A stretch of DNA of 26,236 bases from Synechococcaceae bacterium WBB_10_009 (lineage in GTDB: Bacteria > Cyanobacteriota > Cyanobacteriia > PCC-6307 > Cyanobiaceae). Numbering within the stretch: position 1 is the stretch's first letter; every line of letters begins with the position of its first letter. The DNA is taken from positions 1 to 26,236 of the forward strand of contig RHBP01000007.1 in the NCBI GenBank assembly GCA_010030955.1. The letters run 5' to 3'. Shown here piece by piece: positions 14,768-23,268 of this stretch. The position numbers were made by a program, and so were the translations under genes. The notes below the pieces were generated by a model. The model saw only the letters and a program-made list of their open reading frames with translations. It was not told the DNA's origin and did not search any database.

Positions 14768-15682
14768 TCAAGCGCTCAGGAACCAGCCATAGCTGTGCAG
14801 GCCAATGCCCAGCAGGTTGACCCCGATGTAGCAGACACAGATCACCACAAACCCCGCCACGGCCACCAGGGCGGGGCGACGCCCCTGCCAGCCGCGGCTG
14901 AGCCGGGTGTGCAGGTAGGCGGCGTAGACCAACCAGCAGATCAGGGCCCAGGTTTCCTTGGGGTCCCAACTCCACCAACTGCCCCAGGCTTCGTTGGCCC
15001 ACACAGCGCCGCTGACGATGCCCACCGACAGCAGCAGGAATCCCACGGTGATCGTGCGATAGCTGAGGCTGTCGAGCTGCTCACTGAGGGACAGGCTGGC
15101 GCTGCTGAAGCTGAAGCCACCAGTGCTGGCCCCGGCCAGTTCCGCCTGGCGAAAACCGCCACTGCCGATGGAACTGCTGCGCAATTCCAACTGTTGGCCC
15201 CGGTCGGTGAGCAACACCGCCAGGGACAGCAGGGAGCCCACCAGCAGGGCCGCATAGCTCACCATGATCACGCTGACGTGCATCACCAACCAGCTGGAGC
15301 GCAACGCCGGCACCAGGGGTGCCGCCTGCTGCAGTTGATCCGGTAGGGCGAAGCTGGCGAAGGCCACACCCCCCAGGGCCATGGGCGTGGCGGCGGCGGC
15401 CACCACCGGGCTGGGGTAGCTGCGCTCCACCAACAGCTGGGTGAGGGTGCTGGCCCAGGCCAGGAAACAAAGCGATTCGTAGAGGTTGCTGATCGGGAAG
15501 TGGCCCGACTGCCACCAGCGCAACACCAATTGGGCCGTGAGGGCCAGGTTGGCGGCGGCCACCAGCAGGCGCACCACGCGCCCACCCTGGCCTTGGCTGC
15601 TCACGCTCCAGAACGACAGCGGCAGGGCCAGCAGCAGCAGGGCGAAGGCGCCGAGGCCCAGGGCCAAGACCGGATCGGACAC
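14768..15682 (-). CDS. ccsA: Cytochrome c biogenesis protein CcsA (system II)
   Basis: This 304-residue polytopic membrane protein handles haem for attachment to c-type cytochromes on the lumenal or periplasmic side, working with Ccs1 (not in the window). The hallmark WWD haem-binding motif reads WGSWWSWDPKETWALICW in the C-terminal third. Conserved histidines flank it: one in WLVMHVSVIMVSYAALL, one in AYLHTRLSRGW, one in GIGLHSYGWFL. About eight hydrophobic helices are evident. A low-complexity Ser/Gly-rich loop (about 170-200) precedes the WWD region. The start is GTG at 15682. It lies 64 bases after the Lpt permease gene, the last gene of that run. Confidence 0.95.
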   Translation of the reverse strand: MSDPVLALGLGAFALLLLALPLSFWSVSSQGQGGRVVRLLVAAANLALTAQLVLRWWQSGHFPISNLYESLCFLAWASTLTQLLVERSYPSPVVAAAATPMALGGVAFASFALPDQLQQAAPLVPALRSSWLVMHVSVIMVSYAALLVGSLLSLAVLLTDRGQQLELRSSSIGSGGFRQAELAGASTGGFSFSSASLSLSEQLDSLSYRTITVGFLLLSVGIVSGAVWANEAWGSWWSWDPKETWALICWLVYAAYLHTRLSRGWQGRRPALVAVAGFVVICVCYIGVNLLGIGLHSYGWFLSA

Positions 15683-15746
15683 GTCGGGGGGGCTTCAGCA
15701 ACGGAAGCGCCCAGTCTGCCGTGCGGGACCGGTGGGTCGCCTGTTC

Positions 15747-16952
15747 TCAGCGGCTGGCCTGTCGCAACAGTTGAAGACCACCGGCCAGGCCAATGAACAC
15801 CGGCATCCAGGCGGCGAAGAAGGGCCACAGCGTGCCCTTGATGCCCAGGGAACTGAACACGAACGACATCAGGTAGTAGCCAAAGATCAGCAAAACGCTG
15901 ATGCCGAAGCCCTGACTGCGGCTGGTGCGCGCGTTGGGGCGCACCCCGAGGCTGCTGCCGATCAAGCCAAACACCAGGCAGATGGTGGGGAACGCGAACT
16001 TCTCCTGGATGCGCACCCGCAGCCGTCGGGCCTCCTTCTGGTCCCCGGCCTGGCTGAGCAGCGCCTCGGCCCGCATCGCCTGGCCCACGGTCATCTGGGC
16101 GGCATCGCTGGGCAGCTCTGCCACATCGATGGGAGTGCGCACAAATGGATAGAAGTAGCTCGTGTATTTGGCCGAGGTGGTGATGTCGCTCTCGGGATCC
16201 ACGGTGAGGATGCTGCCGTTGCGGAACTCCCACATCGCCCGGCGCTCATCCCAGACGGCGGATTTGGCGGTGAGCACCTGCTGGGTGCCGCCACGGGAGA
16301 GGTCGAGCACCGTGACCTGGCTCATGGTTCCCCCCTTGAATTCACGCGCATAAAACAGCTGGGTGAGGCCGTCCTCCGGGGGATCGCCCGGGGTTTTGGG
16401 GGCAATCGGGCCGAAGCGCGAGTACACAATGTTCTTGCCGGTTTTGGCCGACAGGGCCCGGCCCAGGGCGGAATCGAAGGTGAGGGAGGCGGCTGTGTTG
16501 GCCGCCGGCACGATCACGTCGTTGAAGACGAAGGTGAGCAGGCTCATCAGGAAGGCCAGCACCAGGGCCGGCAACACCATCCGCCAGGTCTTGACCCCCA
16601 AGCTGCGCAGGGCCGTGAGTTCACTGTTGGCGGAAAGGCGGCTGAAGGCCAGCAGGGTGGCCAGCAGGGTGGCCATGGGGAACGAGAGCACCAAAAACCC
16701 CGGCAGCCGCAGCGCCAACACTTGGCCAGCGGCCAGCAGTGGCATCCCCGATTCAGCCACCATGCGCACCAGCTCAAACACCACCCCCACCGACAACGAC
16801 ACGGCCGTGAAGGCGGCGATGCCGAACAGCAGCGGTGCGATCAGCTCGGAACTGAGCCAGCGGTCCAACAGGGGGATGCGCAACCACTGGCGCCGGAGCT
16901 GCTCCATGGGCCGTTGGGCCCAGCTGGCGAGGGCGGAGGGGACGCGGCTCAC
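15747..16952 (-). CDS. LptF/LptG-family lipopolysaccharide export permease
   Basis: This 401-residue protein is of the YjgP/YjgQ (LptF/LptG) family, the membrane part of the ABC exporter that extracts lipopolysaccharide for transport to the outer membrane. Three N-terminal helices follow LDRWLSSELIAPLLFGIAAF and include LPGFLVLSFPMATLLATLLAFSRLSANSELTALRSLG, which holds the coupling region to the ATPase. A periplasmic beta-jellyroll spans roughly 170-290, and three C-terminal helices start near FAFPTICLVFGLIGSSLGVR. The GTG start at 16952 overlaps the lptB stop (GTGA), implying coupling; Met16 is an alternative. Only one such permease is present here, so a homodimer or a second distant gene is possible. 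Confidence 0.93.
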   Translation of the reverse strand: MSRVPSALASWAQRPMEQLRRQWLRIPLLDRWLSSELIAPLLFGIAAFTAVSLSVGVVFELVRMVAESGMPLLAAGQVLALRLPGFLVLSFPMATLLATLLAFSRLSANSELTALRSLGVKTWRMVLPALVLAFLMSLLTFVFNDVIVPAANTAASLTFDSALGRALSAKTGKNIVYSRFGPIAPKTPGDPPEDGLTQLFYAREFKGGTMSQVTVLDLSRGGTQQVLTAKSAVWDERRAMWEFRNGSILTVDPESDITTSAKYTSYFYPFVRTPIDVAELPSDAAQMTVGQAMRAEALLSQAGDQKEARRLRVRIQEKFAFPTICLVFGLIGSSLGVRPNARTSRSQGFGISVLLIFGYYLMSFVFSSLGIKGTLWPFFAAWMPVFIGLAGGLQLLRQASR

Positions 16953-17677
16953 AGCTTGAAATCCTCCCCGAGGTAGTGGCGGCGCACCAGGGGATCGTTG
17001 GCCATCTCCCGTGAGGAGCCGCTGGCCAGGATGCTGCCCTCCGTGAGGATGTAGGCGCGATCGGTGATCGCCAGGGTTTCACGCACGTTGTGGTCGGTGA
17101 TCAGGATGCCCATGCCCCGCTCCCGCAGGCTGGCGATCAGGCCCTGCAGGTCGGCGACGGCCAGGGGGTCGACACCGGCAAAGGGTTCATCCAGCAGCAG
17201 GTAACGGGGCCCGGCCTCCCCCACCGCCAGGGCACGGGCCACCTCACAGCGGCGGCGCTCCCCGCCGGACAGTTGAAAACCGCGGCGGTGGGCGAAGGCA
17301 CTGAGGTGAAAGTCGTCGATCAGCTGATCGGCACGATGGCGCCGCTCACCCGGGGGCAGGCCGCTTTCCTGCAGGGCGAGCAGCAGGTTGTCGCGCACGC
17401 TGAGGGTGCGGAACACGCTGGCCTCCTGGGGCAGATAGCCGATGCCCAGACGGGCCCGCAAGGGCATGGACAGCGCCGCAATGCTCTGGCCGTTCATCAC
17501 CACCTGGCCGGAATCGGGACGCAGCAGCCCCGTCACCAGGTTGAAGGTGGTGGTCTTGCCGGCGCCGTTGGGGCCCAACAGGCCGACCACTTCTCCGGGC
17601 TGCAGGTGCAGGCTCACCTGCTTCACCAGGGGCCGGCCCCCGATGGTGAGGGCCACCCGATCCAGCTCCAGGCTCAT
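16949..17677 (-). CDS. lptB: LPS export ABC transporter ATPase LptB
   Basis: This 242-residue ATPase powers LPS extraction from the inner membrane. Walker A GPNGAGKT is at 35-42. The Q-loop region is GYLPQEASVFRTLSVRDNL, the signature is LSGGERRRCEVARAL, Walker B is YLLLDEPFAGVDP, and the H-loop is LITDHNVRETL. The closing motif RRHYLGEDFKL is characteristic of LptB rather than generic ABC proteins. The frame stays open upstream inside the neighbouring gene, but ATG at 17677 overlaps the LptA-like stop (ATGA) and gives the family N-terminus. The downstream GTGA overlap with the permease completes a tightly coupled unit. Confidence 0.96.
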   Translation of the reverse strand: MSLELDRVALTIGGRPLVKQVSLHLQPGEVVGLLGPNGAGKTTTFNLVTGLLRPDSGQVVMNGQSIAALSMPLRARLGIGYLPQEASVFRTLSVRDNLLLALQESGLPPGERRHRADQLIDDFHLSAFAHRRGFQLSGGERRRCEVARALAVGEAGPRYLLLDEPFAGVDPLAVADLQGLIASLRERGMGILITDHNVRETLAITDRAYILTEGSILASGSSREMANDPLVRRHYLGEDFKL

Positions 17678-18210
17678 GGCTGGGTCGGCCGCTGGCGTGC
17701 CGGCAGGCTGACGCGGCTGTAGACCTGCTGGCCGGTGGGGGGAATGGCCACCAGGCGGTCGCGCTCCACCAGATAGACCACCCGCTCGGCCCGCAGGAGG
17801 TTGCCGCCCTCCTGGACGATGTCGACATCGCCGCTCAGCACCACACGGCCTTCGCGGCTGAAGTACTGGGCCTGGCGAGCGGTGGCCACGACCCGTTGGT
17901 CTGGGTACACGATGCGAACGTTGCCGGTGGCGGTGATCACGCCGGTGGACTGGTCGGCGCGTTGCAGGTCGGATTCGATCGTGACCAGGCCGGTGCGCAC
18001 ACGGGCCGGGCCGGGCGCCGCTGGGGCGGGTGCCGCAGGCTGCACCGGCAAGGGCTGTGCCGCCGAAGGACCGTTCAGGCTGTTGGCGGCCGCCGGGGCC
18101 GGCAGCATCGGAACGGCACTGACCAGGGCCAACAGGAGAAACGCTGCTGGGGCCGGCAGTTGGTTGCAACCGCTGATCACCCGGCTCCCCTGTGCGTCAA
18201 TGGGCGCCAT
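17674..18210 (-). CDS. LptA/OstA-like periplasmic protein
   Basis: This 178-residue protein (ATG at 18210, with GAGG 6-9 bases upstream; an in-frame GTG lies 12 bases earlier) has an N-terminal hydrophobic export segment (FLLLALVSAVPML, ending near AAANS). A Pro/Ala-rich linker follows, then a single short OstA-type beta domain of about 100 residues. Its repeats are typical: VTIESDLQRADQSTGVITATGN, VRIVYPDQRVVATARQAQYF, GRVVLSGDVDIVQEGGNLLRAERVVY. LptA forms the periplasmic bridge for LPS in the Lpt pathway. Its stop overlaps lptB (ATGA) and its start overlaps the DUF309 gene by 14 bases. It could instead serve as LptC. Confidence 0.85.
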   Translation of the reverse strand: MAPIDAQGSRVISGCNQLPAPAAFLLLALVSAVPMLPAPAAANSLNGPSAAQPLPVQPAAPAPAAPGPARVRTGLVTIESDLQRADQSTGVITATGNVRIVYPDQRVVATARQAQYFSREGRVVLSGDVDIVQEGGNLLRAERVVYLVERDRLVAIPPTGQQVYSRVSLPARQRPTQP

Positions 18211-18568
18211 CGTATCCCTCACCGGCCGGCCGCAGCTGCGGAACCGGCAGCGCTGCGGTGGGCAGCTGCTGTTGCAGGGCCTCCAGCAGGGCCTGGGCCC
18301 CCTGGCGCAGGTGGTTCAAGTCAAGTCCGAGCTGCACCGGTCCATAGGCCGCGAGGCGCCCCAATCCCTCCCCCAGCAGCACGGTGGCACCGCGCAGGTT
18401 GCCCCGCTCCAGGTGCAGCTGGCTCACCGCGATCTGCAGGATCCCCTGCAGGGCCCTGCGGCTGGGCCCCTGACACTCATGCCAGAGGGCTTCAAAGCCG
18501 TCGTGGCAGGCATACCACTCCCCGGCGTTGAACAGGGCCACCGCCTGCTCAAACCGGGGATCGGCCAT
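18197..18568 (-). CDS. DUF309 family protein
   Basis: This 123-residue soluble helical protein matches the DUF309 family. Its signature is DPRFEQAVALFNAGEWYACHDGFEALWHECQGPSRRALQGILQIAVS, with the conserved histidines H22 and H29 (counting from the ATG) in ACHDGFEALWHE. The function of DUF309 is unknown; the conserved His/Glu pattern suggests metal binding. The start is uncertain: ATG at 18568 gives the usual family N-terminus, whereas a TTG at 18604 would overlap the typA stop by 4 bases and add 12 residues. Neither has a strong ribosome site. It lies between typA and the LptA-like gene, overlapping the latter by 14 bases. Confidence 0.88.
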   Translation of the reverse strand: MADPRFEQAVALFNAGEWYACHDGFEALWHECQGPSRRALQGILQIAVSQLHLERGNLRGATVLLGEGLGRLAAYGPVQLGLDLNHLRQGAQALLEALQQQLPTAALPVPQLRPAGEGYDGAH

Positions 18569-18600
18569 CAACGGTTGCTCGTCGGGATCGAGCGCCGGGC

Positions 18601-20409
18601 TCAACGCTTGGCGGGCTTTTTGGCGGGCAGCTTGCGCAGGCGGATCGACTCGGGGGTCACCTCGAGCATCTCGTCGGGCCCGATGTACTCCAACGCCCGC
18701 TCGAGGGTCATCTGCAACGGTGCCTGCAGGGTGTCGAGTTCCTCAGCGCCGGCGGAGCGCATGTTGGTGAGCTGCTTGGTCTTGCAGACGTTGATCTCCA
18801 GGTCTTGGGGCCGGTTGTTTTCGCCAATGATCATGCCCTTGTACACCTTGGTGCCCGGGGTGATGAAGAACTGGCCGCGGTCCTCGGCGTTCTTGAGGGC
18901 ATAGAAGGTGGCGGTGCCCTCCTCAAAGGCGATCAGCACACCGTTGCGACGGGCGTCAAAGTCGCCCTGCATCTTGCGGTAATCCAGGAACGAGTGGCTC
19001 ATGATCCCCTCGCCGCGGGTTGCACGGATGAACTCACCGCGGAAGCCGATCAGGCCGCGGGAGGGCACCACAAACTCCAGCTGGGTGCGGCCGTCGTTGG
19101 TGTTCTCCATGTTTTGCATCTCGGCCTTGCGGATGCCGAGCTTCTCGATGCAGGCGCCCACGGATTCCTCAGGCACGTCGAGCACCAGAGTCTCGAACGG
19201 TTCGGAGGGGGAGCCATCAATGGTGCGGAAGATCACCTGGGGCTGCGACACCTGGAACTCGTAGCCCTCGCGGCGCATGGTTTCGATCAGGATCCCGAGG
19301 TGCAGCTCACCACGGCCGCTGACGGCCCAGCGATCCGGTGAATCGGTGTCCTCCACCCGCAGGGCCACGTTGGTGAGCAGCTCCTTTTGCAGGCGATCGC
19401 GCACCTGGCGGCTGGTCACGAATTTGCCCTCCTTGCCGGCGAAGGGCGAATCGTTGACCACGAAGGTCATCTGCAGGGTGGGCTCGTCCACCTTGATCAG
19501 CGGCAGCGCCTCCGGGTTGTCGGGGCAGGCGATGGTTTCACCGATGTTCACTTCATCGAAGCCGGCCACGGCCACCAGGTCGCCAGCGCGGGCCTCTTCC
19601 ACCTCAACGCGCTGCAGGCCCTGGAAGCCCAGCAGCTTGCTGATGCGGCCGCGCTTCACACTGCCGTCGTCGCGCAACAGGGCCACCGGCTGGTTGGAGC
19701 GGATGGTGCCGTTGTGGATGCGGCCGATCATGATCCGGCCAAGAAAATCGCTGTAATCGAGGGTGGTCACCTGCAACTGCAGGGGCTTCTCGGGATCCCC
19801 CACCGGCGGCGGAACATGGCGGAGGATCGCGTCAAACAGCGGCCGCATGTTGTCGCTTTCAGTCTTCATGTCCGGCTTGGCGTAGCCGCCCATGCCGCTG
19901 CCGAACAGGTAGGGGAAGTCGCACTGGTCGTCGTCGGCCCCCAGCTCCAGGAACAGGTCGAGCACTTTGTCGACGGCCTGCTCGGGATCGACGCGGGCAC
20001 GGTCGATCTTGTTGACAAACACGATCGGGCGCAGGCCCTTCTCCAGGGCTTTTTTGAGCACGAAACGCGTCTGGGGCATCGGGCCCTCGTTGGCGTCCAC
20101 GATCAGCAGGCAACCATCCACCATGCCGAGCACCCGCTCCACCTCACCGCCGAAATCGGCGTGACCGGGGGTGTCCACGATGTTGATGCGGATGCCGTCG
20201 TAATCGACGGCGGTGTTTTTGGACAGGATCGTGATGCCCCGCTCCCGCTCCAGATCGTTGGAGTCCATCACGCAGGTGGGCACCGCTTCGTTGTCACGGA
20301 AGATGCCCGATTGCGCCAGCAGGGCATCCACCAGGGTGGTTTTGCCGTGGTCAACGTGGGCAATGATCGCGATGTTGCGGATCGGTGTGCCCGGGTGCTG
20401 GCCGCTCAT
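18601..20409 (-). CDS. typA: Ribosome-associated translational GTPase TypA/BipA
   Basis: This 602-residue GTPase is related to elongation factor G, binds the 70S ribosome and supports 50S assembly and growth under stress. The G motifs are AHVDHGKTTLVDALL (G1), RERGITILSKNTAV (switch I, G2), DTPGHADFGGEVERVL (G3) and FVNKIDRARVDP (G4). Domain II begins near LDYSDFLGRIMIGRIHNG. The C-terminal TypA-specific domain includes GECRGEFI-like LIGFRGEFIRATRGEGIMS and YKGMIIGENNRPQDLEINVCK. The tail is basic (KLPAKKPAKR). The ATG at 20409 follows a C-rich run with no Shine-Dalgarno sequence. A spacer of about 310 bases lies upstream. Confidence 0.97.
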   Translation of the reverse strand: MSGQHPGTPIRNIAIIAHVDHGKTTLVDALLAQSGIFRDNEAVPTCVMDSNDLERERGITILSKNTAVDYDGIRINIVDTPGHADFGGEVERVLGMVDGCLLIVDANEGPMPQTRFVLKKALEKGLRPIVFVNKIDRARVDPEQAVDKVLDLFLELGADDDQCDFPYLFGSGMGGYAKPDMKTESDNMRPLFDAILRHVPPPVGDPEKPLQLQVTTLDYSDFLGRIMIGRIHNGTIRSNQPVALLRDDGSVKRGRISKLLGFQGLQRVEVEEARAGDLVAVAGFDEVNIGETIACPDNPEALPLIKVDEPTLQMTFVVNDSPFAGKEGKFVTSRQVRDRLQKELLTNVALRVEDTDSPDRWAVSGRGELHLGILIETMRREGYEFQVSQPQVIFRTIDGSPSEPFETLVLDVPEESVGACIEKLGIRKAEMQNMENTNDGRTQLEFVVPSRGLIGFRGEFIRATRGEGIMSHSFLDYRKMQGDFDARRNGVLIAFEEGTATFYALKNAEDRGQFFITPGTKVYKGMIIGENNRPQDLEINVCKTKQLTNMRSAGAEELDTLQAPLQMTLERALEYIGPDEMLEVTPESIRLRKLPAKKPAKR

Positions 20410-20495
20410 GGGGGGGAAACGAAGAACTGGTGAAGGGCGGAATCAACGGCGGATTCCCTGCAGCGGGGTGACATCAGTGGATCTCCCGGACAGCC

Positions 20496-20512
20496 ATCAC
20501 CCGAGTGGTGAT
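20496..20512. repeat. Short inverted repeat upstream of typA
   Basis: ATCACC (20496-20501) pairs perfectly with GGTGAT (20507-20512) around the loop CGAGT. It lies about 90 bases before the typA ATG. A 6-bp stem is near what chance can produce, but it is the second hairpin in the same leader region. Confidence 0.45.
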
Positions 20513-20563
20513 CAGCAACTGGCGGCACCACGGGGCCGGCAGACAAGCGTTTGTATCGGGACG

Positions 20564-20594
20564 GGATCAACACTTGGGGGGACAAGTGGGATCC
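20564..20594. repeat. Bulged 11-bp hairpin upstream of typA
   Basis: GGATC (20564-20568) and CACTTG (20571-20576) pair with CAAGTG (20583-20588) and GATCC (20590-20594). The stem is thus 5 plus 6 pairs with an AA/G internal loop and a six-base loop GGGGGA. No T-tract follows on either strand, so it is not a standard terminator for the U32 gene. It could be a leader element of typA or part of a small RNA. Confidence 0.6.
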
Positions 20595-20692
20595 GGTGTG
20601 TTCACTGCGTGCGGTCTCGGTGCGCTGCGGGGGCGGCCCTTGGCCGCCTGCAGTTCAGGGCCGAAACCGATGTTCCAACGGTGCGTGGGTTG

Positions 20693-20698
20693 ATGCTA
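20693..20698 (-). promoter_or_regulatory. Candidate -10 box upstream of typA
   Basis: TAGCAT on the minus strand matches TANNNT. The same hexamer in a similar context (CGGTAGCATCG) occurs upstream of the M15 peptidase gene at 24093-24088. It would start a transcript around 20686 with a long typA leader. Confidence 0.3.
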
Positions 20699-20718
20699 TC
20701 GCAGGGCCTTTCTGAGCC

Positions 20719-23268
20719 TCAGCGGCGCTCAAGCAATGTGCCGCGCGTCACACCGAGGCGGCTGTCCAGCTGCTCCCGCTGCCACACCTCACGGCCGCTG
20801 ATGGTGCCGGCCAACGCCTGCCCATAGAGCTGCACCCGGCGGCACACATCGGCAGGGGTGTCGTCGAGCAGTTCGATGCGCAGGTGACGAACACCCGCCG
20901 CGAGCAGGGCGGGCAGAGCCTCCGCTGCGGTCTGAGCTCGGCCATTGAACAGGGTGTTGCGGCAGCCGAGGTCGGCCCGCAGCGGGTGATCCACACCGCT
21001 GCGATCCCGCAACAACACCGTGTGTTGTTCGCAGGGGCGGCCGCAGTCGGTGTGGTCGTGGCCGTCGGACAAAAACGCGCAGAACAGGCAGTGCTCCATG
21101 TGGAACAGCGGCATGTGCTGGTGCAGGGTGATTTCCAGGCTGCCGGGGGCGCAGCCGGCCACCAGATCCAACAATTGCTCGAAAGCCAGGTCGTAGCTGG
21201 CGGTGAGCCGCTGCAGGCCCCAGCGGGCCATCAACCAATGGGCCGTGAGCGGATTGGCCACATTGAGCGAGAAGTCGCCTTGGCAGGGGGCCACGGGGGT
21301 GAGACGCTCGAGCTGATCGGCGTTGCGCACCAGATAGCCGTCGGGGGCAGCCCGCAGCAGCGGCTCCAGGGTCCAGGCCTCATCCGGACGGGTGATGCGC
21401 GGGCCCGCCAGCCAGAGGCCACCGGGCCAGACACCCCGGCCCAGGGCAACCGCCTGGCGCAGCTGGGCGGGGTGCTCCAGATCGGCAATCACGCGGTGCA
21501 CCGGCTGGTCCCGCAGGGCCTCCAGCTGCTCGAGGCTGCGGGCCAACACGGTGAGCTGCGGGGCCCCATCGGGCGCGGGGTCCTGGGCGGGGTCCTGGCC
21601 GGTGCGGGCCTGCAGCAGCAGACGCCGCAGCACAGCCTCGGCCTGGGCAGGGCCGCGGGGGGGCGGGGCCGTGGGGGGGAGCGCAGCGGGCCGCTCGAGG
21701 GCTGTTGCCAACTGCTCCACCAGGGCCCTGCGCAGGACGTTGAGCTGGGCCACCGGCAGAAACAACGGCCCTTCCAACTGACACTCCAGCTGGTCCAGGT
21801 GCCAGGGGGTGCCCCCCAGGCGCCCCAGCTGCTGGCGCAGCCGAGGGGCATCCAACCCTTGGCCCTGGGCTCGTTGCAAGGGGAGCTCGGATTCGACGCC
21901 CCAGGGGCCTCCCATGAGTCCATCGGCACCGATCACCTCCACCGTGAGCGGAGCACCAACGCGGCCGCGCACCCGCAGGCTCAGGGGCCTGCTGCGCTCC
22001 GCAACAGTGCGCTCCGCCAACCGCTGCAAACGGCCCTCAAGCTGGGGATCACTGCTCAACCAACAGGGGCAGCCCGGGGCCAAACCCCGCAGGTCGAGAC
22101 GGCCGGGGCCCAGCGTCACGGCCAGGCAGCCCCCCGGGCGCGGATCGACACGCATCAGCCGTCCCCCCACCTCCTCGGGGGGCTCCAGGGGCCCCGCGCC
22201 TGGGCGTTCCAGCACCACCCCATCGCCGGCTTTGAGGGGCTGATCGGTGCGCAGCACCAGCACGCCGTTGGGCTCAAGCCGCAGCACCTGGCCCAGCAAC
22301 GGGCCCCGTTTTTTGCTCCATCGGCCATGCACCAGCCCCCGGTGGTTGACGCCCCCCAGCCAACCGGTGCCGAGCCCACGGGAAAAACTGAGCTCCAGTT
22401 GCCGGCGCAGGCCGGTGCGCTCTGGCTCCGCCACCGCCTCACCGCCGGGGGCGAGGGCATCCAGGCCACGGCGGTAGGCCTGGGTGACCGCCGCCACGTA
22501 GGAGGCATCCTTGAGGCGGCCTTCAATCTTGAGGCTGGCCACGCCGGCCTGCCGCAGCTGGGGCAGCAGCTCCCAGGCGGCCAGATCCTGCGGGGAGAGC
22601 AGGTAGCGCTGGTCGTGGAGGTCGCGGGGTTCGCCATCGACCACCAACTGGTAGGGCAAACGGCAGGCCTGGGCGCATTCGCCGCGGTTGGCGCTGCGTT
22701 GGCCGAGGGCTTCGCTGGTGAGGCACTGGCCGGAATAGGCCACGCACAGGGCCCCGTGCACAAACACCTCCAGGGGCATCGCCACACCGCGGCACTGCAG
22801 TTGGTTCTGCAGCCGCTCGAGATCGCGAAGGCTGAGTTCGCGGGCCAGCACCACCCGCCGGGCCCCCAGATCAGCGGCCATGGCCACGCCGGCGGCGCTG
22901 GTGATCGACATCTGCGTCGAGCCGTGCACCGCCAAGGAGGGGGTCAGCTGGGCGGCGAGCACCGCCAGGCCGATGTCCTGGACGATCACCGCATCCACCC
23001 CGGCGGCCGCCGCCGCCAACAACAGCTCCGCCGCCTCGCTGAGCTCATGGCTGAACACCAGCACGTTGGCGGTGAGGAACCCCTTCACCCCGCGGCGGTG
23101 CAACCAAGCCATCACCTCCGGCAAATCAGCCCGTTGGAAGTTTTCCGCCCTCAGACGGGCGTTGAAGCGCTCCACACCGAAGTACACGGCATCGGCGCCG
23201 TTGGCCACCGCCGCACGCAGCGACTGCCAGCAGCCCGCTGGAGCCAGCAGTTCAGGCAGGTGGGGCAT
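20719..23268 (-). CDS. U32-family protein with Cys-rich C-terminal region (RlhA/TrhP-like)
   Basis: This 849-residue protein belongs to the U32 family, annotated as peptidases. Several members (RlhA, TrhP, UbiU/V) are now known to act in RNA or ubiquinone hydroxylation and to carry Fe-S clusters. The N-terminal TIM-barrel part starts ELLAPAGCWQSLRAAVANGA. The U32 signature EVFVHGALCVAYSGQC is at 167-182, and further cysteines follow at 198 and 202. A middle region (about 300-500) resembles DUF3656. A C-terminal segment repeats a barrel-like fold and carries a second Cys/His cluster (HMEHCLFCAF, HDHTDCGRPCEQH). The ATG overlaps the stop of the M15 gene by one base (TGATG). The exact substrate is unknown. 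Confidence 0.9.
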   Translation of the reverse strand: MPHLPELLAPAGCWQSLRAAVANGADAVYFGVERFNARLRAENFQRADLPEVMAWLHRRGVKGFLTANVLVFSHELSEAAELLLAAAAAGVDAVIVQDIGLAVLAAQLTPSLAVHGSTQMSITSAAGVAMAADLGARRVVLARELSLRDLERLQNQLQCRGVAMPLEVFVHGALCVAYSGQCLTSEALGQRSANRGECAQACRLPYQLVVDGEPRDLHDQRYLLSPQDLAAWELLPQLRQAGVASLKIEGRLKDASYVAAVTQAYRRGLDALAPGGEAVAEPERTGLRRQLELSFSRGLGTGWLGGVNHRGLVHGRWSKKRGPLLGQVLRLEPNGVLVLRTDQPLKAGDGVVLERPGAGPLEPPEEVGGRLMRVDPRPGGCLAVTLGPGRLDLRGLAPGCPCWLSSDPQLEGRLQRLAERTVAERSRPLSLRVRGRVGAPLTVEVIGADGLMGGPWGVESELPLQRAQGQGLDAPRLRQQLGRLGGTPWHLDQLECQLEGPLFLPVAQLNVLRRALVEQLATALERPAALPPTAPPPRGPAQAEAVLRRLLLQARTGQDPAQDPAPDGAPQLTVLARSLEQLEALRDQPVHRVIADLEHPAQLRQAVALGRGVWPGGLWLAGPRITRPDEAWTLEPLLRAAPDGYLVRNADQLERLTPVAPCQGDFSLNVANPLTAHWLMARWGLQRLTASYDLAFEQLLDLVAGCAPGSLEITLHQHMPLFHMEHCLFCAFLSDGHDHTDCGRPCEQHTVLLRDRSGVDHPLRADLGCRNTLFNGRAQTAAEALPALLAAGVRHLRIELLDDTPADVCRRVQLYGQALAGTISGREVWQREQLDSRLGVTRGTLLERR

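Larger units (their letters stand above)
20410..20718. other. Spacer between U32 gene and typA: long candidate leader, no gene seen
   Basis: This 309-base spacer holds no ORF that looks coding on either strand and no tRNA or rRNA. It carries a TANNNT -10 candidate (TAGCAT) at 20698-20693 on the minus strand and two hairpins at 20564-20594 and 20496-20512. If the promoter is real, typA has a leader of roughly 280 bases. A small RNA is the alternative. Confidence 0.5.

Noticed and set aside
19393..19400. HIP1 palindrome GCGATCGC
   Set aside because: Only one copy was noticed, inside typA, so there is no sign of the HIP1 enrichment seen in many other cyanobacteria; one site is not a feature.
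21570..21605. Direct repeat GGGGTCCTGG in the U32 gene
   Set aside because: It encodes a short DPAQDPA linker between domains in a proline/alanine-rich stretch and looks like coding low complexity.
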